DNA from: Clostridia bacterium
Lineage (GTDB): Bacteria; Bacillota; Clostridia; Oscillospirales; Acutalibacteraceae
Direction of reading: 5' to 3'
Assembly (NCBI GenBank): GCA_017414725.1
Contig: JAFQKZ010000102.1
Location: 1-5,250, forward strand
DNA length: 5,250 bases
A model generated the notes under the pieces. The model did no database searches, was not told the origin of the DNA, and saw nothing but the letters and a program-made list of their open reading frames with translations. The stretch's first letter is position 1. Each line of letters opens with the position of its first letter. A program made the translations under genes and the position numbers. Positions 1-5,019 of this stretch are shown here, piece by piece.

Positions 1-312
1 AGTAATGATTGCCCAAAATGTAAAGTTTTAGAAACTAAATTAAACTCGAAGAATATTAAGTTTACGAAAATTAGTGATATAGAAATTTTGAAATCAAAAA
101 ATATTATGAGTATACCTGTTTTAGAAGTTGATAATAATTTGATGAGTTTTATAGACGCAAATACATGGGTTAATAATCAAGTTTTAAACACAGAAAAAAG
201 CGAAAATGTTTTGGTAGATAATAATTTAGTTGATCTTACAGAGCCCAGTGTTTTGAATAGTGTTTTAAATTCAGAAATAGAATCAGACAAAAATCAAATA
301 GTTAATTCTTAA
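1..312 (+). CDS. Glutaredoxin/NrdH-like redoxin, 5'-truncated by window edge
   Basis: The reading frame is open from base 1 to the TAA at 310-312, giving 103 visible residues; the start lies upstream of the window. The protein begins just before a CPKC redox motif (visible residues 4-7). It then follows the short thioredoxin-fold redoxin pattern: a beta segment, an 'IPV' cis-proline segment (Pro39) and a terminal helix ending 'TWVNN' (55-59). Such proteins reduce disulfides in the cytoplasm. Lying 43 bp upstream of nrdD in the same direction, this one is the likely electron donor for the class III reductase. After residue 59 there is an unusual tail of about 44 residues, rich in Asn, Val and acidic residues and carrying repeated VLN(S/T) segments; compact redoxins normally stop near that point. 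A TTG at 88 could be taken as a start, but that would remove the active-site cysteines. The family is fairly sure; the exact partner is inferred from position. Confidence 0.82.
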   Translation, partial: SNDCPKCKVLETKLNSKNIKFTKISDIEILKSKNIMSIPVLEVDNNLMSFIDANTWVNNQVLNTEKSENVLVDNNLVDLTEPSVLNSVLNSEIESDKNQIVNS

Positions 313-339
313 AATTTAAATAAATTATATTTTAATTAC

Positions 340-347
340 AGAAAGGA
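340..347 (+). promoter_or_regulatory. Ribosome binding site of nrdD
   Basis: AGAAAGGA lies 8 nt before a GTG codon at 356. It fixes GTG as the nrdD start: the frame from there gives an N-terminus of sensible length for the family, and no in-frame ATG has as good a site. The same AGAAAGGA string precedes the AAA+ gene. Confidence 0.75.
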
Positions 348-355
348 TATTTTTA

Positions 356-2266
356 GTGGATATTAAATTAAATTTTGATTTAGAATTTGCGAAATTCATG
401 GGAGAGTTGAAAGAAAAATATGGCGAAAAATTTGCTATGATGAATGGCTTTTCTGACTCGAATTTGAATTTCACGGATTTTATCGATAATTTTATAAAGT
501 CAAGTAGTGTTGCAGATACGACTATTGATGCAAACGCAAACAGTACAACTATGGATGTTCGTACAATGTTATCAGATATGGTTAAGCCTCATACAAAATT
601 ACTGTCTTATAATAAAATTTTTAAAGATACGTGCAAAAAATATGGTTTAGAGTTGGCAAAAAAATGGCTTGAAGGCGAATGGACAGGCGAATCTTATTTG
701 CACAACTCGTCTACGGCGTCTTTTGTACCATACTGTTATGCGTATGATTTAGACAAGTTAGTTGAAAAAGGACTATATTTTATAAATAAATTTAAAACCG
801 GTGCTCCAAAACACTTGACTACATATAATGACCATGTTTTAGAGTTTATAAGTTGGGCTGCCAATAGAAGTAGCGGAGCTGTGGGGCTGCCGAGTTATTT
901 ATTGTACTCGTATTATTTTTGGTATAATGACGTAAAAAACAATTTTTACTTAAAAGATCCTGAATATTACAGAAAACAATGTTTCCAGAAATTTATATAT
1001 GATCTTAATCAGCCATATTTAAGAGTAACAGAATGTGCTTTTTCAAATATTAGTGTTATGGACAGAAATTATTTAATAGAACTCTTTGGTGGCAGACAGT
1101 TCCCGAACGGAGAGTTTGTGATAGATCATATTGAACAAATAATTGAACATCAAAAAGTGTTTATGGAAGTTGTATCGGAAACTCGTGAAGAGACTATGAT
1201 GACTTTTCCTGTGTTAACATATTCTCTGTTATATCAGAACGGAAAATTTGTAGACGAAGAGTTTGCCAGATGGTGCAACAAACATAATATGAAATGGTAC
1301 GACAGTAATTTTTATGTCGGCAACGATGTTACCAGTCTTTCAAATTGCTGTAGATTAATTTCTAATACTTCAAAATTAGATGCTTTTATAAATTCAGTAG
1401 GCGGAACTTCTCTTTCCATCGGAAGCATTCAGGTTAATACTATAAATCTCAGACGAATTGCTTTGGAATCTAACAAAAATAAAAATAAATTTATGGAAAT
1501 ACTCAAAGAAAGATTAGATACGTGTATCAAGATACTTGATATTGTTCGCGGAATTATACAAGAAAATATTAAATTGAATTTACTTCCAAATTATACTCAT
1601 GGATTAATTGAGATCGAAAAGCAATATAATACTATCGGAATTACTGCAATGTATGAAGTTTTATGTGAATTTGATATGATAGACACGGATGATTTTGGCA
1701 ATAAATCTTACTCAGAATCCGGGCTTGAGTTCGCAAAAGAAATATTAAATTTTATTAATAATCACAAAGAAACTTATAATTTTGATTACAGTATTAATGT
1801 TGAAGCGGTACCGGCGGAACGTGCAAATGTAGTCTTAAGCCACAAAGATGATTTGATATATCCCGACAAAGAAAGCTATTTAATTTATTCAAACCAATGG
1901 ATTCCATTAATGGAAAAATGTACTTTAAATGAGAAAATAAGACTAGGATCTATTCTAGACAAAGAATGTGGTGGCGGACAGATATCGCACATAAATCTCG
2001 CAGGTAAATTTGCCGATGAAGAACAAGCTTGGGATTTATTAAATTTAATAGCAAAATCCGGAGTAATATATTTCGCATATAACTGTAAAATTTCAGTTTG
2101 TGCAAGCGAACATGCGTTTTTTAGCCCGAAATGCCCAAAATGCGGAGAAAAACCGGTAGATACTTATTCCAGAGTTGTGGGATTTTTAGTTCCGGTATCA
2201 GCATATAGCAAAGAGCGTAAGCAAGAATTTGAAAAGAGAAAGTGGTTTACTATAAATGACCGCTGA
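356..2266 (+). CDS. nrdD: Anaerobic (class III) ribonucleoside-triphosphate reductase
   Basis: This gene encodes the oxygen-sensitive glycyl-radical enzyme that reduces ribonucleoside triphosphates to deoxynucleoside triphosphates in the cytoplasm. Its 636 residues are near the length of compact class III enzymes. No N-terminal ATP-cone is recognisable. Visible landmarks are the early 'DANANSTTMDVR' segment, 'YLHNSSTASFVPYCYAYDL' with Cys127 as the likely first redox cysteine, and 'NCCRL' with Cys331-Cys332, the expected thiyl-radical region. A zinc site follows, probably Cys582, His586, Cys593 and Cys596, with Cys577 nearby. The glycyl-radical motif is 'SRVVGF' with Gly609, followed by the usual basic 'KERK...KRKW' tail. 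The adjacent cysteines and the redoxin gene just upstream suggest the redoxin-dependent rather than formate-dependent subclass; that is inference. It starts at GTG 356 behind AGAAAGGA and ends inside the start of nrdG, so the two are translationally coupled. Identification is very secure. Confidence 0.96.
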   Translation: MDIKLNFDLEFAKFMGELKEKYGEKFAMMNGFSDSNLNFTDFIDNFIKSSSVADTTIDANANSTTMDVRTMLSDMVKPHTKLLSYNKIFKDTCKKYGLELAKKWLEGEWTGESYLHNSSTASFVPYCYAYDLDKLVEKGLYFINKFKTGAPKHLTTYNDHVLEFISWAANRSSGAVGLPSYLLYSYYFWYNDVKNNFYLKDPEYYRKQCFQKFIYDLNQPYLRVTECAFSNISVMDRNYLIELFGGRQFPNGEFVIDHIEQIIEHQKVFMEVVSETREETMMTFPVLTYSLLYQNGKFVDEEFARWCNKHNMKWYDSNFYVGNDVTSLSNCCRLISNTSKLDAFINSVGGTSLSIGSIQVNTINLRRIALESNKNKNKFMEILKERLDTCIKILDIVRGIIQENIKLNLLPNYTHGLIEIEKQYNTIGITAMYEVLCEFDMIDTDDFGNKSYSESGLEFAKEILNFINNHKETYNFDYSINVEAVPAERANVVLSHKDDLIYPDKESYLIYSNQWIPLMEKCTLNEKIRLGSILDKECGGGQISHINLAGKFADEEQAWDLLNLIAKSGVIYFAYNCKISVCASEHAFFSPKCPKCGEKPVDTYSRVVGFLVPVSAYSKERKQEFEKRKWFTINDR

Positions 2267-2771
2267 TCTAAGATCTTGTTTAGAGTTCATGTCTGTAAAA
2301 GAAATAGTTGACGAGAATTTCCAAGATTATAAAAAAGCTTCTATGTTCATATGTGCAAAATCATGTGATTTTAAGTGTCTGACAGAACTAAACAAAAATA
2401 TAAATATCTGTCAAAACATGCGAGTTTCCAAATTACCGACTTTTGACATAAAAATTTCAGATATATTTGACAGATATGTTTCGAATATCATAACTCGGGC
2501 CGTTATAATCGGCGGCCTCGAGCCCATGTTACAATTTCACGAAGTATATTCTTTAATATACTATTTCAGAAAAAACAATTGCCCTGACGATTTTGTGATA
2601 TACACAGGTTATTACTATCACGAAATAGAACAATATATTAAAAAATTACAAGATCTAGATAATATTATAATTAAATACGGAAGATATATACCTGATTCAA
2701 ATCCCAGATTTGATAATACTCTGGGAATAATTTTGAGCTCTGATAATCAGTATTCTGAGAGAATTTGTTAG
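2256..2771 (+). CDS. nrdG: Anaerobic RNR activating protein, radical SAM
   Basis: NrdG is a [4Fe-4S] radical-SAM enzyme that uses S-adenosylmethionine to create the glycyl radical on NrdD (here Gly609). The protein has 171 residues, about the usual length. The cluster motif is an expanded form: Cys37-X3-Cys41, then ten residues, then Cys52 followed by Gln-Asn, instead of the classical CX3CX2C. 'GGLEP' at 86-90 is the SAM-binding GGxEP motif, and 'IKYGRYIPD' and 'ASDNQY'-like 'SSDNQY' near the C-terminus are typical of the subfamily. The start is uncertain: ATG 2256 overlaps the end of nrdD by 11 bp and has a weak purine-rich AGAGAAAG upstream, while ATG 2289 (residue 12) gives an N-terminus more like relatives. 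It is coupled to nrdD. Codons 34-110 recur almost exactly at 5020-5250, so the 3' part of this gene may have been supplied by an inserted element. Confidence 0.92.
   Translation: MTADLRSCLEFMSVKEIVDENFQDYKKASMFICAKSCDFKCLTELNKNINICQNMRVSKLPTFDIKISDIFDRYVSNIITRAVIIGGLEPMLQFHEVYSLIYYFRKNNCPDDFVIYTGYYYHEIEQYIKKLQDLDNIIIKYGRYIPDSNPRFDNTLGIILSSDNQYSERIC
2355..2585 (+). repeat. Direct repeat copy 1, inside nrdG
   Basis: This stretch matches 5020-5250 at 227 of 231 positions at a constant offset of 2665 bp. Differences are T2456/C5121, C2516/T5181, T2529/C5194 and T2585/C5250. All are pyrimidine transitions and all are silent in the nrdG frame (codons 67, 87, 92, 110). The left boundary of identity is sharp at 2355. 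The right boundary is not seen because the window ends. Confidence 0.97.
2357..2372. repeat. 7-2-7 palindrome at the repeat boundary (copy 1)
   Basis: AAAATCA-TG-TGATTTT is a perfect 7-bp inverted repeat with a 2-bp centre. It begins two bases inside the left edge of the duplicated nrdG segment and encodes Lys35-Phe39, including the first cluster cysteine, Cys37. Its shape and position suit a recombinase or endonuclease target, but the same bases are also constrained by the protein motif. An identical site lies at 5022-5037. Confidence 0.6.
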
Positions 2772-2796
2772 ATATAAATTATTTTGAAAAATATAC

Positions 2797-2825
2797 TTGA
2801 CAGAGAGAAAAATACGTGTTATAAT
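2797..2825 (+). promoter_or_regulatory. Consensus sigma70/A promoter for the AAA+ gene
   Basis: TTGACA (2797-2802) and TATAAT (2820-2825) are separated by exactly 17 bp, and TG at 2817-2818 makes an extended -10. Transcription should start near 2831-2833, about 55 bases before the AAA+ start codon. A perfect match in both hexamers with ideal spacing implies strong expression independent of the nrd operon, unless a repressor acts on it. Confidence 0.9.
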
Positions 2826-2828
2826 AAT

Positions 2829-2860
2829 CATAAAATAAATTTATATTTTTGTATTTTATG
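2829..2860. repeat. 9-bp inverted repeat over the predicted transcription start
   Basis: CATAAAATA (2829-2837) pairs perfectly with TATTTTATG (2852-2860) across a 14-nt loop. The left arm spans the expected start site of the 2797-2825 promoter, which is where a repressor operator often sits; as RNA it would be a weak A-U hairpin before the ribosome binding site. The region is very AT-rich, so chance is a real alternative. Confidence 0.4.
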
Positions 2861-2865
2861 TTTTT

Positions 2866-2873
2866 AGAAAGGA
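2866..2873 (+). promoter_or_regulatory. Ribosome binding site of the AAA+ gene
   Basis: AGAAAGGA is identical to the nrdD site but sits 12 nt before ATG 2886, slightly longer than optimal. The spacer is almost all A and T. It supports ATG 2886 as the start. Confidence 0.65.
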
Positions 2874-2885
2874 AAATTATTTTTT

Positions 2886-4496
2886 ATGACAAAAGAATTG
2901 GTTTGTGTAATGAATGGGATCTTAGAAAATGAGAATTTAGAAGAAATATTGAAGATTGAAAATTATTCTGAAAGACTAGATAAGTTTTTCTGGTTGTGCA
3001 AAAAATACACAAGAAAGAAATTCACCAAAGAAGATTTAGAGATTTTCATGTACAAGTGTTTTGTTTTGTTATTTGAAAGAATAGGTTCAATAAGTAGAAC
3101 TAACGATTTTGACATGGCGTGTGTAGCTGGAGGTCGAACGAAGGCACATAGACTTACCGCAATTTCTTTGGCACTTATAATGTTGTCTGCTGCGCCCAGT
3201 GAAAAGTTAAGTATGACTCCCCGTGTGAAGGCAGGCGACAGCGTAGTTATGGGTGTGATCGACGAGTTTACAAAACTGAACGTGGTTGACCAAGCAATGT
3301 TAGTGTTGCCTGTAGTGCTTTTGCTGCCGGGGTTGTATAAATTGATCAAATGGCTTTGGACTCCGTTTGTTAACGATATTGTTAAACCCCCAATAAGGTG
3401 GTTTAAAAACAAATTTATTTATAACCGCAAAAAATTGGACGATAACCCAGTGGAATTTCGCAAGACAGCATTGGAGTTTTTAAAAGCTAATATTTTTGCT
3501 CAGGATAAGGCCATCAATAAAGTTGTGGATATTATTAGCGGACATATTGACATGTGGAAGGAAAGTAAAATTACCGGAAAATCTTGTTCTTCTGCTTGCG
3601 TAATGACTTTTATAGGCGACTCGGGTACTGGAAAAACTTACTGTGCACGAATGCTTTCTCTGCTTCTTTTCGGTCAAGATATGCAACCATGGCAGTTTAT
3701 TACATCCTCTTCTATAAAATCTCCGCCTCCGCCGTCTAACGCTCCTGTGGTTAATGTCTATAACGACTTGGGATGGAATAGAAAAAAAGACATACCTTCT
3801 GAAGAACCCCAGCTAGATCTTTCGCCGGCAGACCGTTTGTTTAATGAATCGTCTGATATCGTACACGAATTGAAATTAAATAATAACGTAATTATAGTTA
3901 TTGATGAAATAGATAAAATTCATAAAAACGACCCGCAGGATACAATTCTTGAACGTCTGAGAGATGCTAAAGACACCGGAAAACTGAGAATCTGTCTTTC
4001 AAACGGTGAATATGAAGATATCGACGTTTCTAGAACTACATTTATATGTATAAGTAACGAGTTCAGAGAATGTTGGGGGCTCCCGAAAAAGAACTTGAGC
4101 GAGGCTCATGCCGCCGCAAGAACAACTGTACTTAGAGATAAATCTCTGGTAAATCGTTTTGATGTTGTAGAATTCGAAAACTTTACTGCTGATGACTACA
4201 AAATTATTCTAAAACCATTGACCGACCGTTTGAAGGCAAGTTACAGCGAACTTTATAATATGGACCTGGACTTTACTTCAGATTTTGCTGATAAAGTTGC
4301 TCAAGTTGCTGAAGAAAAAAATAAAGGAGTCAGAGGATTAGAAGATTTCTTAGTAAAATTAAGAGGAAGATTAGTCGATATACGTTCTCTGTACGGAATT
4401 GAAAAGTCAAGAAGTTCTAAAAATCACCCACAAAAATTTGTACTTGATTATGACAAGTTAAATGACGAATTCAAAGAAATTGGCCAAACAAAATAA
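2886..4496 (+). CDS. ClpB/torsin-like AAA+ ATPase with hydrophobic N-terminal segments
   Basis: This 536-residue protein has one AAA+ module of the ClpA/B second-domain or torsin type. Visible motifs are Walker A GDSGTGKT (244-251), Walker B VIIVIDEID (335-343; Asp340-Glu341), sensor-1 Asn391 in 'CISNE', an arginine-finger candidate Arg424 in 'VNRFD', and sensor-2 Arg483 in 'GVRGLED'. All catalytic positions look intact, so it should hydrolyse ATP and probably remodels proteins as an oligomeric ring. N-terminal to the module, residues 90-103 and 136-151 are hydrophobic and are followed by a basic 'KLIKWLW' stretch, which suggests membrane anchoring. The Walker A to B distance is long (about 90 residues) and contains a proline-rich 'SPPPPSNAP' stretch (279-287). 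The first 85 residues match no family I recognise. The gene has its own strong promoter and a terminator downstream. Substrate and role are unknown; neither the nrd genes nor the small downstream ORF is a known partner. Confidence 0.85.
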   Translation: MTKELVCVMNGILENENLEEILKIENYSERLDKFFWLCKKYTRKKFTKEDLEIFMYKCFVLLFERIGSISRTNDFDMACVAGGRTKAHRLTAISLALIMLSAAPSEKLSMTPRVKAGDSVVMGVIDEFTKLNVVDQAMLVLPVVLLLPGLYKLIKWLWTPFVNDIVKPPIRWFKNKFIYNRKKLDDNPVEFRKTALEFLKANIFAQDKAINKVVDIISGHIDMWKESKITGKSCSSACVMTFIGDSGTGKTYCARMLSLLLFGQDMQPWQFITSSSIKSPPPPSNAPVVNVYNDLGWNRKKDIPSEEPQLDLSPADRLFNESSDIVHELKLNNNVIIVIDEIDKIHKNDPQDTILERLRDAKDTGKLRICLSNGEYEDIDVSRTTFICISNEFRECWGLPKKNLSEAHAAARTTVLRDKSLVNRFDVVEFENFTADDYKIILKPLTDRLKASYSELYNMDLDFTSDFADKVAQVAEEKNKGVRGLEDFLVKLRGRLVDIRSLYGIEKSRSSKNHPQKFVLDYDKLNDEFKEIGQTK

Positions 4497-4619
4497 TTTT
4501 CACCTGACGTAGAAGGCCTCTTAACCTCGTCTATCGTTAAACCCACCGAACTAAAATAGCAGAAACCGCAAGGACAAGTAGAATACAATAGCTACCATAC
4601 GTTAATATTCTCGCCGCTC
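4497..4619 (+). other. GC-shifted noncoding stretch downstream of the AAA+ gene
   Basis: This lies between the AAA+ stop codon and the terminator, so it is probably transcribed as a long 3' untranslated region. Hand count gives 53 G+C in the 120 bases 4501-4620 (44%), well above the AT-rich surroundings. Possible pairings include AGAATA 4580-4585 with TATTCT 4606-4611. I found no tRNA, recognised riboswitch or recognised ribozyme core. The AAA+ frame, read past its TAA, meets only one further stop (TAG 4557-4559) before the terminator, so decayed coding sequence is an alternative to a structured RNA. Confidence 0.4.
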
Positions 4620-4657
4620 ACAGTAGGGACTTTGTTTCCCTGCTGTTTCTTGTTTTT
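4620..4657 (+). terminator. Rho-independent terminator after the AAA+ transcript
   Basis: ACAGTAGGGA (4620-4629) pairs with TCCCTGCTGT (4637-4646) with a single G-U pair, enclosing a 7-nt loop. A T-rich tail, TTCTTGTTTTT, runs to 4657. It separates the AAA+ transcript from the next promoter, which begins only 11 bases later. Confidence 0.85.
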
Positions 4658-4667
4658 AAAAATACAC

Positions 4668-4696
4668 TTGACAAGCTATTTAAAATATCGTATAAT
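4668..4696 (+). promoter_or_regulatory. Second consensus sigma70/A promoter
   Basis: TTGACA (4668-4673) and TATAAT (4691-4696) are spaced by 17 bp. Flanking sequence closely matches the promoter at 2797-2825: AAAAATA(T/C)AC before the -35, and TATAATAAT followed by a related ATAAATTT stretch after the -10. There is no TG extension here. It should drive the ORF at 4738 from a start near 4702-4704. Confidence 0.88.
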
Positions 4697-4737
4697 AATA
4701 CAGTAAGATAAATTTTAGGAAAAACATTAAAGAGAGA

Positions 4738-4992
4738 ATGTGTTTGTATATGATAAGAAACAACAAAAAGATTATGTTTTGTTCCGAAAAAGAATTGGAA
4801 TTTGTCAGTGCTGGGTTTCTTGATCGTCATGTACATTATCACGATGATACTAGAAGTTATATAAATTCTCGTCCGGCTACAAATATAGAAACCGTAGTAA
4901 TCGGAATAGCTACTATCATTATTGGCGTTATAATTACTGCTGTAGGTTTAGATGGAGCTCATAAAAAAGGTTTATTTGCTATTACAGATTAG
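4738..4992 (+). CDS. Small one-helix membrane peptide, possible double-glycine-leader bacteriocin precursor
   Basis: This short ORF encodes up to 84 residues and I do not recognise it by family. The start is uncertain: ATG 4738 sits directly against the purine run AAAGAGAGA, so TTG 4744 or ATG 4750 (residue 5) would be better spaced from it. Residues 16-26, SEKELEFVSAG, match the double-glycine leader pattern (LSxxELxxIxGG) at -11 Ser, -8 Glu, -7 Leu, -4 Val and -1 Gly; they deviate at -12 (Cys15) and -2 (Ala25). Cleavage after Gly26 would release 58 residues: a His/Asp-rich segment (HVHYHDD, 31-37), then one hydrophobic helix (about 52-71) and a short basic tail. That layout resembles class II bacteriocins, but no C39-peptidase transporter or immunity gene is in view. 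Its own strong promoter supports expression. A plain small membrane protein is the main alternative. Confidence 0.6.
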   Translation: MCLYMIRNNKKIMFCSEKELEFVSAGFLDRHVHYHDDTRSYINSRPATNIETVVIGIATIIIGVIITAVGLDGAHKKGLFAITD

Positions 4993-5004
4993 GTCGTTAG
5001 TCTG
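4985..5004 (+). repeat. Hairpin overlapping the small ORF stop codon
   Basis: CAGATTAG (4985-4992) can pair with TTAGTCTG (4997-5004) over a GTCG loop as 8 bp including two G-U pairs. The stop codon TAG 4990-4992 lies in the left arm. No T-run follows, so it is a poor intrinsic terminator. It ends 15 bp before the boundary of the second nrdG copy and may mark the right end of the inserted block. Confidence 0.4.
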
Positions 5005-5019
5005 AAAATATAATTGTAC

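Larger units (their letters stand above)
2355..5019. mobile_element. Candidate inserted element in nrdG
   Basis: This is an inferred unit of 2665 bp, running from the start of the duplicated nrdG segment to the base before the second copy. It holds the 3' part of nrdG, the AAA+ ATPase, a GC-shifted noncoding stretch and a small membrane-peptide ORF, with its own two strong promoters. In the favoured model it recombined into nrdG at the palindromic cysteine-motif site, restored the gene with its own 3' portion, and displaced the older 3' half to 5020 onward. No integrase, transposase or homing endonuclease gene is visible, so mobility would need a helper. A tandem duplication of the same interval, or an assembly artefact, is an alternative. 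Confidence 0.4.

Noticed and set aside
2355..2585. Template/variable repeat pair of a diversity-generating retroelement
   Set aside because: The four differences are all silent pyrimidine transitions at scattered sites, not adenine-directed amino-acid changes, and there is no reverse transcriptase.
2963..3412. 149-codon open frame on the minus strand inside the AAA+ gene
   Set aside because: It is a shadow of the intact plus-strand ATPase gene and overlaps its GC-shifted part; its translation shows no recognisable domain and it has no ribosome binding site.
3480..3686. 68-codon minus-strand open frame
   Set aside because: It lies opposite the Walker A region of the ATPase and is a by-product of that conserved coding sequence.
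4497..4660. tRNA, tmRNA or known small ribozyme
   Set aside because: No T-loop sequence, cloverleaf or conserved ribozyme core could be found on either strand; only isolated short pairings and the terminator are visible.
4618..4842. 74-codon minus-strand open frame
   Set aside because: It crosses the terminator and the perfect plus-strand promoter and has no start signals of its own.
2355..5019. Self-splicing intron or intein in nrdG
   Set aside because: Copy 1 is a complete uninterrupted gene and the second copy repeats rather than continues it; no intron core, intein motifs or homing endonuclease were seen.
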